Source: Paenibacillus andongensis
GTDB taxonomy: Bacteria; Bacillota; Bacilli; Paenibacillales; NBRC-103111
DNA: 64,000 nt
Direction: 5' to 3'
Assembly (NCBI RefSeq): GCF_025369935.1
Contig: NZ_CP104467.1
Location: forward strand, 1,805,001-1,869,000
A program made the position numbers and the translations under genes. The notes under the pieces are model-generated. The model did not search any database. It was not told the origin of the DNA and saw only the letters and a program-made list of their open reading frames with translations. Below are positions 15,670 through 24,924 of the stretch, piece after piece. Each line of letters begins with the position of its first letter. Position 1 is the first letter of the stretch.

Positions 15670-16926
15670 TCAAAATAGCCTTTGATGAATAGCAAATTCG
15701 GATAAATCAATGGACTTCCCATGATTCAATCGGGACTCTTCAGCAGCAAATGCCATCAAATGGCTGCGCACGGACGCAGATGCGGATGTCAAACTTTCTC
15801 CGCCGTCGTAATTCCGTACTTCCTCGAGGAAGCTGCTCACGATGCCAGAGTCCCCGCCGCCATGACCGCTTGTTGGAGTCGCTATCTTAATCTCCGTCTC
15901 CTCATGGGTAACGAAATCAAGCAAAGTCAACTTGTTTTCGTCTCCGCGAAGCTCACCTTTGGTGCCCATAATCTGAATCCTTCGCTCCTGATGACGGGTG
16001 AAGCCGCACATGCTGAACATCGCGGTAGCCCCATTCGCGAATTCCATATTGACCACTTGATGATCGACGACATTATTATCGCTTTTGTACACACAGCGTC
16101 CGTAAGGGGTTTCTTTCAAGCCTTTGACGATATTTTCCCTTGTCAGTTCTTCTGTAAAATGTCTCGCCCATCCTTTTCCTTCTCCTAAATAAAACCGTGG
16201 TGCGGAATACGGACAAGTCGATTCGACCGAACAGCCATTCACGCAATAATCTGTTGATCCTTCAGGAGCATTCCCGGAATGAAAATGCATCAAGGAGCCG
16301 TAAGAACTGACGCGAACACAAGGCTGATCCATTAACCAGGAGAGCACGTCCATATCATGGCACGATTTGGAAAGAATCATCGGGCTTGAGGTATCGGAGT
16401 TGTTCCAGTTCCCTCGTACGAAACTGTGTGCTATATGCCAATAACCGACGTTTTCGTTTAATTGAATGGATACAACTTGACCAATTCTGTCCTCTTGGAT
16501 CAGCCGTTTAATAGCAGACCAGAATGGCGTATAGCGGAGAACGTGACAGATCGTAAGTAGACGGTTATTTTCCTTTGACGCTTTCTCCATCTCCAAGCAT
16601 TCCTTAGGACTGGGCGACATTGGCTTTTCCAATAGGACATGATACTTGTTGTTCAACGCTTGAAGTGTAGGATGGTAATGCATCCGGTCCTGTGTGCAAA
16701 TCATCGCAATATCTGCCATTTGCGGCTGCTCCAGCAGTTTTTCCCAGGAATCAAAGCAGCGATTCTCAGGAATTCCGTGCTCTTTGGCAAAACTTGCCCT
16801 CCGCTCCGGATTCGATTCTGCAACGGCGACGAATTTCAACAAGTGAGGGTAATGGATGGCATAAGGCGCATAACCATGGGCGCCTCGTGCTCCCGCACCG
16901 ATGAGTACAGCTGTAAGCTCCTTCAT
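15670..16926 (-). CDS. Gfo/Idh/MocA family oxidoreductase
   Basis: NAD(P)-dependent sugar or inositol dehydrogenase, 418 residues. Rossmann loop VLIGAGARGAHGYAP at the N-terminus, EKPMS near residue 100, and the helix CHDMDVLSWLM that positions the catalytic histidine. An insert reads NGCSVESTCPYSAPRFYL, with two cysteines that could bind metal. The family also contains glycoside-cleaving and deacetylating members, so the reaction is open. Last gene of the ABC transporter operon, after a hairpin; it probably processes the imported sugar. Confidence 0.82.
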   Translation of the reverse strand: MKELTAVLIGAGARGAHGYAPYAIHYPHLLKFVAVAESNPERRASFAKEHGIPENRCFDSWEKLLEQPQMADIAMICTQDRMHYHPTLQALNNKYHVLLEKPMSPSPKECLEMEKASKENNRLLTICHVLRYTPFWSAIKRLIQEDRIGQVVSIQLNENVGYWHIAHSFVRGNWNNSDTSSPMILSKSCHDMDVLSWLMDQPCVRVSSYGSLMHFHSGNAPEGSTDYCVNGCSVESTCPYSAPRFYLGEGKGWARHFTEELTRENIVKGLKETPYGRCVYKSDNNVVDHQVVNMEFANGATAMFSMCGFTRHQERRIQIMGTKGELRGDENKLTLLDFVTHEETEIKIATPTSGHGGGDSGIVSSFLEEVRNYDGGESLTSASASVRSHLMAFAAEESRLNHGKSIDLSEFAIHQRLF

Positions 16927-16947
16927 AGTAGATTCTCTCCTTATTGA

Positions 16948-16977
16948 ACAGCCCGGGTCTTTGGGATCGGGCTGTTC
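16948..16977 (-). terminator. hairpin between binding-protein and oxidoreductase genes
   Basis: AACAGCCCG and CGGGCTGTT form a 9-bp stem with a 12-base loop in the 74-base gap. No T run follows, so it is more likely to stabilise or cap the upstream binding-protein mRNA than to terminate fully. Confidence 0.55.
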
Positions 16978-17000
16978 TCGTCTCTAACCTGCGGGTAGGA

Positions 17001-18587
17001 TTATTTTTTCCATTCCCCTTTTAATTTCAAATCATTAAGCTCTTTGTTGACTTCATCGATAGCCTGTTTTCCGCCTTTAGCCATCCATTCATCAACCATC
17101 TTATCCCAATCGGAAATCGGTCTTTGACCGACGACCATTTTGGTCGTTTCATCCGTAATATATTGGTTCAATTCCGTCTTTTTCTCCATAAACGTAAGGG
17201 GATGAATCCGATTGAGCGGATTTACATAAAACGGTGAACTTTTCAATAGATCGGCAAGCTGTTGGTTGAATACTTTTCCTTCAGCTGTTTTATTCATCTT
17301 CGCGTAATCATACAGAATGTCATCGCCAGTTTGCCATCCCTCGTTTAAGATGTAGGCATTGGGCGCTACATTTGATCTGTTTTCCGTTATTTGCTGCGCG
17401 ATTCCGTCAACCATTTTGTAGCCTTTGCCTTCATGGCCGTTCATCCAATCGTAGTATTCGTTCTTCGGATTCTGCTGATCGAAGGGAACGGGCTTTCTGA
17501 AGTAATCGATGATCTCCAGAATGCGTTTTACTTTATTCGGATCGTTTTTCAGCTTGGAAGAAATCATATACATCCGATAAAAGCCAGTCCCTAGGGTATA
17601 GCCGGAATTCCCATCCGCTGTTTTGAACGGAGGAATCGGAACGACGACCGCCTTCGGATCATTTTTCTTCAATACTTCGAAGTCAACTCCGCTCGGCCCG
17701 CCAGGTCCCGGTTGATCGTACCAAATCCCGACTTTACCCGCGTTAAACGCTTTAAATACATCGTTATATTTCGTAACAGCCCAATCTTTATTGAGCGCGC
17801 CTGCCTTGTAAACATCGGCTAGGAACTGAATTTTTTCTTTATTGGCCTGAGAAATATTGCCGGGGATTAACTGTCCGCTTGGATTCTTATGATACCAGGC
17901 GGTATTGCTGTAATAGGCGCCAAAGCCCGGGTCATAATAAATCCCTTTAGCAAGACCTAGACCTACGGTATCGTCTTTCCCGTTTCCGTCCGGATCATTC
18001 TTCGCAAAAGCCGTAACAACTTGCTTCAGCTCATCATAGGTAGTCGGCATTTTGAGCCCGAGCTTATCCAGCCAATCTTGGCGGATAAGCGGTTTTTTTC
18101 CGCCTTTTGCCGTAAAATAGGTTGGAATTCCGTAGATTTTCCCATCCACTCTCAAAGGATCCCATACATAATCCGGAACCGCTTTAAACGTGTCATATTG
18201 TTTGATGAACTCATCGAGCGGAAGGTAAGCGCCTTGCTTCGCCCATTTCACGAAGTTGGAATCCACCTCCTCCATACCGATCACATCCGGAAGATCGCCG
18301 GAAGCCATTTTTACGGCAAGCTTTTCATCATAGGTATCCCAAGGTATGTACTGTGATTTGAAATCAACCTTAAACTTTTCATTGATTGCTTTAACCGCTT
18401 CACTATCCGGTGGCGGGACCGGATCTTCCCAAGAACCTTCAAACCAATTGATCATCACTTTTTTGCCGGTATCCGTTCCAGCCTTGCCGGTTTCCTGTGG
18501 AGCCGCAGATTGCCCGGTGGAACAAGCCGCCAGACTTCCTGTCATAGTAAGAGATAGTAGGACAGTAGTTATACGTTTCATTTGCAT
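17001..18587 (-). CDS. extracellular sugar-binding lipoprotein of an ABC transporter
   Basis: 528 residues, family 1 solute-binding protein of the large LplA type. Signal peptide KRITTVLLSLTMTGSLAAC with a lipobox LAAC, so it is anchored outside the membrane by a diacylglyceryl cysteine. Contains DLPDVIGMEEV, DPDGNGKDDTVGLGL and GTGFYRMYMISS, typical of oligosaccharide binders linked with LplB/YtcP permeases. GAGGAGGG precedes the ATG. No ATPase gene is present, as usual for this type; a shared ATPase elsewhere would power it. Substrate not predictable. Confidence 0.9.
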   Translation of the reverse strand: MQMKRITTVLLSLTMTGSLAACSTGQSAAPQETGKAGTDTGKKVMINWFEGSWEDPVPPPDSEAVKAINEKFKVDFKSQYIPWDTYDEKLAVKMASGDLPDVIGMEEVDSNFVKWAKQGAYLPLDEFIKQYDTFKAVPDYVWDPLRVDGKIYGIPTYFTAKGGKKPLIRQDWLDKLGLKMPTTYDELKQVVTAFAKNDPDGNGKDDTVGLGLAKGIYYDPGFGAYYSNTAWYHKNPSGQLIPGNISQANKEKIQFLADVYKAGALNKDWAVTKYNDVFKAFNAGKVGIWYDQPGPGGPSGVDFEVLKKNDPKAVVVPIPPFKTADGNSGYTLGTGFYRMYMISSKLKNDPNKVKRILEIIDYFRKPVPFDQQNPKNEYYDWMNGHEGKGYKMVDGIAQQITENRSNVAPNAYILNEGWQTGDDILYDYAKMNKTAEGKVFNQQLADLLKSSPFYVNPLNRIHPLTFMEKKTELNQYITDETTKMVVGQRPISDWDKMVDEWMAKGGKQAIDEVNKELNDLKLKGEWKK

Positions 18588-18623
18588 GCAGAACCCTCCT
18601 CATGATATGTAATCGGTGCTCGC

Positions 18624-19508
18624 TTATCCTTTCACGGATCCCAACATCACCCCTTTCGCAAAATGCTTTTGCAGAAACGGGTAAACAAGTAAAATCGGGA
18701 TCGTCGCAAGCAGGACAGCAGCCATGCCGATCGTCTCGGCTGGCGGCGGGTTTTGAGCCAATCCCATTTGGTGGCCATCCGAAAGTGTCCCAGCTGCTTG
18801 CTCCAAAATAACGATTTGGCGCAATACGACCTGTACGGTCCATTTGGCTGGATCACTCATATAGATTAAGGCAGAGAAATAGGTGTTCCAGTTGCTTACC
18901 GCGTAAAACAAACCAAATGCCGCGAGTGCCGGCTTAGAAAGCGGGATGATAATGCGTGAAAAGATTTGCAAATCATTCGCACCATCCATGTAAGCAGCTT
19001 CCGATAAATCCTGAGGAATACCCATGAAAAACTGCCTCATTACGATTAGATTGAACGAGTTGATCGCACCCGGAATGATAAGCGCCCAGTACGTATTGAG
19101 CAAATGTGTTGCTTTTATCACTAAGTAGGTTGGGATAATTCCTGCACCGAAAACAAAGGTAAACAGCACAAGGAATAAATAAAAGCGTTGGCCCCATATT
19201 TGACGCGACAGCGCATAAGCCATCATGGAAGTCAGCACTAGACTTATCAACGAACCAACGATCGTAACAAAGACAGTAACGCCAATAGAACGGACAAACG
19301 CTTTGGAATCAAAAATGTAATTGTAAGCATCGAGCACCCATGTCTTCGGAAACAGCAGCAATTCCTTTTGTACAAATTCTGCGTAAGACGTAAAAGAAGT
19401 AACAATCATATAATAAAACGGAAACAGCATGATCAAGCTAATCACAATAAGTATAAGCGCATTGAGCGCATTCATCGACTTACTTCGCCAACTTAAATAG
19501 GAATTCAT
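18624..19508 (-). CDS. carbohydrate ABC transporter permease, YtcP type
   Basis: About 294 residues with six apparent membrane segments. The conserved EAA loop toward the ATPase reads DLSEAAYMDGANDLQIFSRIIIPLSKPALA. The C-terminus KHFAKGVMLGSVKG is typical of this subfamily. I use the ATG at 19508 because GGAGGTG lies 6 bases upstream; a GTG at 19517 overlaps that site. Forms the membrane channel with the permease encoded just upstream (19533-20477). Confidence 0.9.
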   Translation of the reverse strand: MNSYLSWRSKSMNALNALILIVISLIMLFPFYYMIVTSFTSYAEFVQKELLLFPKTWVLDAYNYIFDSKAFVRSIGVTVFVTIVGSLISLVLTSMMAYALSRQIWGQRFYLFLVLFTFVFGAGIIPTYLVIKATHLLNTYWALIIPGAINSFNLIVMRQFFMGIPQDLSEAAYMDGANDLQIFSRIIIPLSKPALAAFGLFYAVSNWNTYFSALIYMSDPAKWTVQVVLRQIVILEQAAGTLSDGHQMGLAQNPPPAETIGMAAVLLATIPILLVYPFLQKHFAKGVMLGSVKG

Positions 19509-19532
19509 TCCCTTCACCTCCCATTTTGATGA

Positions 19533-20477
19533 TTAAAAGACGCCTTCTTCACCGAATCGCTTCGCCAAACGGTTTGCTCCAACAATCAAGATCAAGCCGA
19601 CGAACGATTTGAATAGACCGACCGCAGTCGCGAAACTAAAGTCCGATTGTTCGATCCCTTTGTAGTAAACGAATGTATCCAGCACGTTGCCCATCTCCCT
19701 GTTAAACGGATTAATCATCAAGAAGATTTGTTCAAAACCAACATCGAGGACGCTCCCGAGCCGTAAAATCAATAAAATGACAATCGTGCTGCGAATAGCA
19801 GGCAGCGTAATATGCCAAATCTGCCTCAACCGGCTTGCACCGTCGACAACAGCCGCTTCGTACAAGCTTGGGTTCACACCGGATAAGGCGGCGAGGAAAA
19901 TAATCGTACCCCAGCCGGATTCCTTCCAGATCACTTCCAGGACGATCAAGGGCATGAACCAGCCAGGCTCCTGTAGAAAGGGGATCGGCTGCATCCCAAA
20001 TACATGGGATAATAGTTGATTAACAATTCCCTCTGATTTGAGAAATACCGTTGCGATTCCAACGACTACCACCCACGATAAAAAGTGTGGCAAATATATG
20101 ATGGATTGAATAATACGCTTCAGCTTCTCGCTGCGTAGTTCATTTAGCATGAGTGACAAAAGAATCGAAAACGGGAAAGCAAACACAATCTGCAAAAAGG
20201 ACAAGTATAGCGTGTTCCAGATAACACGGATCACTTCGCTATCTTCAAAAATCTTCTTAAAATGTTTCATCCCAACCCAATCGCTATGAAGAAATCCTTT
20301 AAATGCACTGAAATCCTGAAAGGCGATCATATTGCCCAACATAGGAACGTAGCGGTAAACAATGAAATAAGCAAGACCCGGCAGAAGGAGCAGATACAAA
20401 TATTTCTCTTTCCACAATCTAGCTGCGAGTGAATTTCTCTTCTTCTTCACAACCCTATTTTCTGTGATTAATTCCAT
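19533..20477 (-). CDS. carbohydrate ABC transporter permease, LplB type
   Basis: 314 residues, six membrane segments, beginning with a basic cytosolic arm (VVKKKRNS). The EAA loop reads PSLYEAAVVDGASRLRQIWHITLPAI. Ends RLAKRFGEEGVF, usual for LplB relatives. First gene of the operon permease-permease-binding protein-oxidoreductase; AAGGGGGAA precedes the ATG. Divergent from the AraC regulator at 20736, which probably controls it. Confidence 0.9.
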   Translation of the reverse strand: MELITENRVVKKKRNSLAARLWKEKYLYLLLLPGLAYFIVYRYVPMLGNMIAFQDFSAFKGFLHSDWVGMKHFKKIFEDSEVIRVIWNTLYLSFLQIVFAFPFSILLSLMLNELRSEKLKRIIQSIIYLPHFLSWVVVVGIATVFLKSEGIVNQLLSHVFGMQPIPFLQEPGWFMPLIVLEVIWKESGWGTIIFLAALSGVNPSLYEAAVVDGASRLRQIWHITLPAIRSTIVILLILRLGSVLDVGFEQIFLMINPFNREMGNVLDTFVYYKGIEQSDFSFATAVGLFKSFVGLILIVGANRLAKRFGEEGVF

Positions 20478-20735
20478 TGTCTTCCCCCTTATATTTATGT
20501 ACTATAAAAAGATCACGCAGGAAGGTGTAATCGTTTTCAATTTGATGATAGGCGTTGGCATAACGCCGAACTACGGGACCATCAGTCGCTGTTGCTATAA
20601 GACCCATACTAATCAGAAAGTTGGGAAGAGACTATCCATAAAATTTTCATTACTGATCATTTCTTCGGAAAATCCGTAAAAAAGCACAATTTTCAATAAA
20701 ATAATCACTCTTATTCCGAAGGAGGATGCAAGAAC

Positions 20736-23075
20736 ATGCGAAGAATACGACAGTTGAAACTTAATACCCGCTCTATTTTTGTCAAATTACTGATAAGCTT
20801 CCTAGTGATCATCCTTCTGTTTGTTTCGTTTAATTTATTTTCGCTTGCATTTTTCAGACAGAGCGTACGCGACGAGCTGATTAAATACAACGATACCAAC
20901 ATGTCCAATACGACTCACGACTTTGAAGAATATTTTCAACTGCTGAACAGCCTCATTGTCAATTTGTACTTGAACAACAACCTGCGGGATTCAAATTCAG
21001 CATCCATCGATTATGTTGCCGCCAATCATGTGATCGACGATCTGCGAAACACGGTCTCCAATCCCCGTTTATATTTAAATAACTTGTTTGTCTACGATAT
21101 TAAACACTCACTTGTTCTCGAAAAAGCAAGAGGAGCAAGTCCAGAAGCGATATTCAGCCAACTTTATACGAATCCCGACTACACCTATGACTTCTGGAAA
21201 CGGGAATTTGCGCAAAAAGTCTATTTCAAAATGTATCCGGCAGCTACCTTTACCGAGGCTCCAAATCTTAGTCCAGTTTCACAAACCGGCCTTGTTTTTC
21301 CTTTAATGATAAAAAGCGATTTTTATCCCGACTATATTATGCTTGCCTTTATCGATACCAATAGGTTATACAAGGCGTTCCATCAATCGATCAATAATAA
21401 CTTTTACATGTTGGACAATCTGGGGCGTCCTTTGTTCTCGTCCGATTCTACCAGTCGGCATCAACTTCCGGTTTTGGAGCCGGGCAAAGATTGGATCAAG
21501 GAAAACGGGAATTATTATTTTTATAAAAAAGGGGAGGTTACTGGGTTTACGTATGTCAATATTGTCCCGGATGCCGCGATTTCGTCCCAGATATTCAAAT
21601 TGAACTTGACGTTGATTGCGCTTCTCGTGATTTCGGTCCTTATCAGCATTGCAGTGTCCGTCTTCTTTAGTATGAGGTTTAATAATCCGGTCAAAAAAAT
21701 AGTGGATTCGATTCGGCATTTTAACGAAAAAAATACGCTTGCCAAACACACGAACGAATTTGACCTGATTAAAGAAAATATTGGTTTCATGTTGAAATCG
21801 AATCAGGATGCCCACATGAACTTGGAGAAAAAAACGTCACTTCTGCGTTATTACGGTTACATGAACCGGCTAAAACGTATCCATGGTGATCCCGATGAGG
21901 TCCATGCTTCCGATGAAATGAACCAGCCGTTTCGCTTTATCTTGTTTCAACTCACGTTCAAAATGCAGTTTTCTCAGGATATAAGCGAAGAAAAGGAACG
22001 CGCCACCTACTATATTAGGGAGTATGTCAATCAAGCGATGGGCAAAGAATTGAATGATGCCCATACCTTTCAGATTGAAACGGATCAAATATTGTCTATT
22101 GTGTATATCAATGATCAATCCCAGCAATGGATGGAAGTTTTAAATACGATTAAGCACGTCCTGGCAACCGATAAGGACTACTTTTTTTTCACAATAGCCG
22201 TTAGTGATTTATACGAGCACTCTTCTGAGCAGACCTCAGCCTATGAACAAGTCGTGAAATTGGTCAAACATCGCCCATTTGACGATGAGACAAGGATTTT
22301 ATATGACGTGGACGTGATAGAGGAGTCTTTCTTGCTCCCAAGTACCCTCGAACAGGAAATCAACGTCAACCTGCAGGAAGGAAACGATACCCTGGTATTA
22401 CAAACGCTGCGCCGTGTTCTTAAGCAAATGAAAAAGAAAGAGGTGAGCACGCCAGTTTTCTATCGGTTTGCGGAGGAAATAACCGATAAAGTCCAGCGAA
22501 TACTAAACTCTCTGCATCTGGAAACAAATCAAGTGGCGGATTCGGCGAAATCGATCCGGCTCATGCATACCGCCGAGGAATTGGATCAATATTTCGAGAT
22601 GATGCTGAACGAAGCGGGGCGGTTAATCCGGTTGAAAAAGGAAGAACGCGACCCGATTGTCAGCTTTATTGTGGACTATTTGCAGGATCATTACTCGGAA
22701 GATATCACATTGGATCTAATCGCTGGTAAACTGAACATTACCGGAGGTTATTTATCCACTTATTTTAAGGAAAAAACGGGAACCAATTTCGTTGACTTCG
22801 TTAATGAGTTCCGCATCAAGCAGGCCGTTAATCTGCTTCTGCAAACAGATATGAAAATTCAAGATATTGCGCTTCAAGCAGGCTATCAAACCATGAGTTC
22901 CTTTAACCGCATCTTTAAAAAGCATCAAGGCGTTACGCCAAGCGAATATCGAAGAAATAACATCCAAACGACATCCAACCCATATTTCATGATTATGGAT
23001 AATAGTCGTGAATTTGGTCATTCTAATGCTATCGTCCACTGTGCGACGAATGATACTGAAGATGACGGGGTGTGA
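20736..23075 (+). CDS. AraC-family regulator with membrane sensor domain
   Basis: 779 residues. Membrane segment near 14-39 (FVKLLISFLVIILLFVSFN), an extracellular region of about 240 residues, a second membrane segment near 290-312 and a long cytosolic linker. The C-terminal 100 residues form two helix-turn-helix motifs (ITLDLIAGKLNITGGYLSTY, then IQDIALQAGYQTMSSFNRIF) ending HQGVTPSEYR. This one-protein sensor is common in Paenibacillus beside sugar transporters. AAGGAGG precedes the ATG. It probably senses a sugar or the bound binding protein outside and activates the divergent transporter operon (inference). Confidence 0.88.
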   Translation: MRRIRQLKLNTRSIFVKLLISFLVIILLFVSFNLFSLAFFRQSVRDELIKYNDTNMSNTTHDFEEYFQLLNSLIVNLYLNNNLRDSNSASIDYVAANHVIDDLRNTVSNPRLYLNNLFVYDIKHSLVLEKARGASPEAIFSQLYTNPDYTYDFWKREFAQKVYFKMYPAATFTEAPNLSPVSQTGLVFPLMIKSDFYPDYIMLAFIDTNRLYKAFHQSINNNFYMLDNLGRPLFSSDSTSRHQLPVLEPGKDWIKENGNYYFYKKGEVTGFTYVNIVPDAAISSQIFKLNLTLIALLVISVLISIAVSVFFSMRFNNPVKKIVDSIRHFNEKNTLAKHTNEFDLIKENIGFMLKSNQDAHMNLEKKTSLLRYYGYMNRLKRIHGDPDEVHASDEMNQPFRFILFQLTFKMQFSQDISEEKERATYYIREYVNQAMGKELNDAHTFQIETDQILSIVYINDQSQQWMEVLNTIKHVLATDKDYFFFTIAVSDLYEHSSEQTSAYEQVVKLVKHRPFDDETRILYDVDVIEESFLLPSTLEQEINVNLQEGNDTLVLQTLRRVLKQMKKKEVSTPVFYRFAEEITDKVQRILNSLHLETNQVADSAKSIRLMHTAEELDQYFEMMLNEAGRLIRLKKEERDPIVSFIVDYLQDHYSEDITLDLIAGKLNITGGYLSTYFKEKTGTNFVDFVNEFRIKQAVNLLLQTDMKIQDIALQAGYQTMSSFNRIFKKHQGVTPSEYRRNNIQTTSNPYFMIMDNSREFGHSNAIVHCATNDTEDDGV

Positions 23076-23085
23076 ACGTAAACGC

Positions 23086-23850
23086 ATGTTACAGGGTAAA
23101 AAAAAGCATGTCTGGATTATTCTAATCTGTATCGCCTTGTTTTGCTCATCCACAACCACCGCTTTTGCCTATGGTAAAGGGGCTAAGGGACCTGATGTCT
23201 ATGCGGTGCAAGGGATGCTGAAGTCACTTGGCTACTATAGCGGACCTATAACGGGCTACTATGGTAATCAAACTTCATCGGGTGTTAAAGCGTTTCAAAC
23301 CAGATATGGCCTTCCTGCGACGGGGAATGTAGATGATCAAACGCTGCAATCCATCCTGTGGGCTTACGGTAATTTGAAAATTGCCAAGAAGCAGACACCA
23401 GCGCCGGCTCCTCCGCCAGCCGCACCTAAGCCTACACCTAAACCGCAAGTCCCATCGACTACGGAATTAACAGTGGAGGAGCAGCAAATGCTTGACTTGG
23501 TCAACAAGGAGCGTGCTGCTGTGGGGCTTTCTCCACTAGCTGTTGACCCTGCGCTTACCAAAACGGCTAGACTAAAAAGCCAAGATATGGTCGACAACAA
23601 TTACTTCTCCCACGATTCACCGACGTATGGTTCGCCATTCGATATGATGGAGAAATTCGGTATTACGTACAACGCGGCAGGAGAGAATATTGCTTGCAAT
23701 CAAAGTGTCCAAGCGGCTCATCAGGCACTGATGAATTCTCCAGGACACAAAGCGAATATACTCAGCAAAGACTATACCCACATTGGGATCGGCATCGTAA
23801 ACGGCGGTCCGTGCGGTAAAATGTTTACCCAGCAGTTTATTGGAAAATGA
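23086..23850 (+). CDS. secreted CAP-domain protein with peptidoglycan-binding domain
   Basis: About 254 residues. Signal peptide LQGKKKHVWIILICIALFC through TTAFA. A peptidoglycan-binding domain follows (DVYAVQGMLKSLGYYSGPI, TGNVDDQTLQSIL), then a Pro/Ala linker (PAPAPPPAAPKPTPKP), then a YkwD-like CAP domain (LDLVNKERAAVGLSPL, SQDMVDNNYFSHDSP, AGENIACN, MNSPGHKANIL). Exported and cell-wall associated. The start is uncertain: the ATG at 23086 gives a canonical signal peptide; an ATG at 23062 would overlap the end of the AraC gene. Related proteins occur on spores and cell walls. Confidence 0.85.
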   Translation: MLQGKKKHVWIILICIALFCSSTTTAFAYGKGAKGPDVYAVQGMLKSLGYYSGPITGYYGNQTSSGVKAFQTRYGLPATGNVDDQTLQSILWAYGNLKIAKKQTPAPAPPPAAPKPTPKPQVPSTTELTVEEQQMLDLVNKERAAVGLSPLAVDPALTKTARLKSQDMVDNNYFSHDSPTYGSPFDMMEKFGITYNAAGENIACNQSVQAAHQALMNSPGHKANILSKDYTHIGIGIVNGGPCGKMFTQQFIGK

Positions 23851-23878
23851 AAAAAAGAGCCCTTTGGGGCTCTTTTTT
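23851..23878. terminator. bidirectional intrinsic terminator
   Basis: A 12-bp perfect stem, AAAAAAGAGCCC and GGGCTCTTTTTT around TTTG, between the converging CAP gene and the TrpD-like gene. Confidence 0.9.
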
Positions 23879-23892
23879 CATGAGTATAAGAT

Positions 23893-24924
23893 TCAAGTTG
23901 TAGATACCGGCTTAATCGCTTCCGTCCACTCGGTGAATTTTTGTAAGGCAGCCCCTTGCTCAATCGCATGTCGGGCCAAATAAATCCCTTCTTCAATGGA
24001 CCCTGCTTTCTGGGAAACCCACAGACGCACAGCACTGTTCAGTAAAACCATATTCAAGTAGGGGAGCTCGGCATCTCCGCGAAGAACGGATAATACAGTT
24101 TCTGCTTGCAGTTGAGCGGTCCATTCAACTTCCGGCACCTCGACCATTAATTCGTAAATCTCAGGATCAACAATGAATAATTCACTAGAACCCTCTTGGA
24201 TAAGGAATGTCCGCGTGCGCTTGTCAACGGAAAGGTCTTCGGAGCCTTCCATACCCTGCACAACAATACCGCTAGAGACGCCCAATTCGATTAATAAATT
24301 GGTGATTTTCTCGAACACCGTACCGTGAAACACGCCGACAGCCATGAAAGGGGCTTCCGTAAAGCGCAGCAGTTTCTCTGCTGTGTTGAACACGGTCCGC
24401 AGACCGAGTTCCTTGCGCAGTTCGCGCAGCTCGCCGAGCGGTGCACACCAGCGCTCCGTTGGTGCGAACAGGAAGCCAGTTCGCGCTGCGGCTGATATGA
24501 GCGCTTCACGTGACGCGTTAAGCGCGGGTACTTCAAGTGCCGCTAGCACGTCGGACAGCGTGATGCCCCATTTGGGCGGCATGCTTGGGCTGCCGTGCAG
24601 CGTAGTGGGAAGTCCGCAGGCCGCGAGAACGAACGCGGTCGGTAAAGTCGCGATGAACGTACGTGAGCGTCCATCATAAGGTCCGGCGCAATCCATGCTG
24701 CCGGGTATTGGATAGGTCTGGATGCGCTGGCGCAAAGCATCGATGAAGGCCTTCAACTCATCGGGGGATTCCATTTTGATGCGTTCTGCAACGAGAAAAG
24801 CACCTATTTGTGCTTGTGTAGCGGCTCCGGTTAGTATGAGTTCGGCAGCTTGGGATGCCTCTTCATAGGTAAGATCTCTGGCTCCGCGTTTTCCGCGTCC
24901 TACTTCTTTTAATAATGATATCAT
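23893..24924 (-). CDS. TrpD-like (anthranilate phosphoribosyltransferase family) protein
   Basis: 343 residues with the family layout: helical N-terminus (LTYEEASQAAELILTGAATQAQIGAFL) and a phosphoribosyltransferase domain. The usual GTGGD phosphate loop is replaced by CAGPYDG, and the KHGN region reads TLHGSPSMPPKWG, so true TrpD activity is doubtful. Its start overlaps the ANTAR gene stop (ATGA), and the pair faces the nitrate operon, so a role in nitrate use or its control is likely. A G+C-rich patch lies at about 24400-24750. Function beyond the family is unknown. Confidence 0.7.
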   Translation of the reverse strand: MISLLKEVGRGKRGARDLTYEEASQAAELILTGAATQAQIGAFLVAERIKMESPDELKAFIDALRQRIQTYPIPGSMDCAGPYDGRSRTFIATLPTAFVLAACGLPTTLHGSPSMPPKWGITLSDVLAALEVPALNASREALISAAARTGFLFAPTERWCAPLGELRELRKELGLRTVFNTAEKLLRFTEAPFMAVGVFHGTVFEKITNLLIELGVSSGIVVQGMEGSEDLSVDKRTRTFLIQEGSSELFIVDPEIYELMVEVPEVEWTAQLQAETVLSVLRGDAELPYLNMVLLNSAVRLWVSQKAGSIEEGIYLARHAIEQGAALQKFTEWTEAIKPVSTT

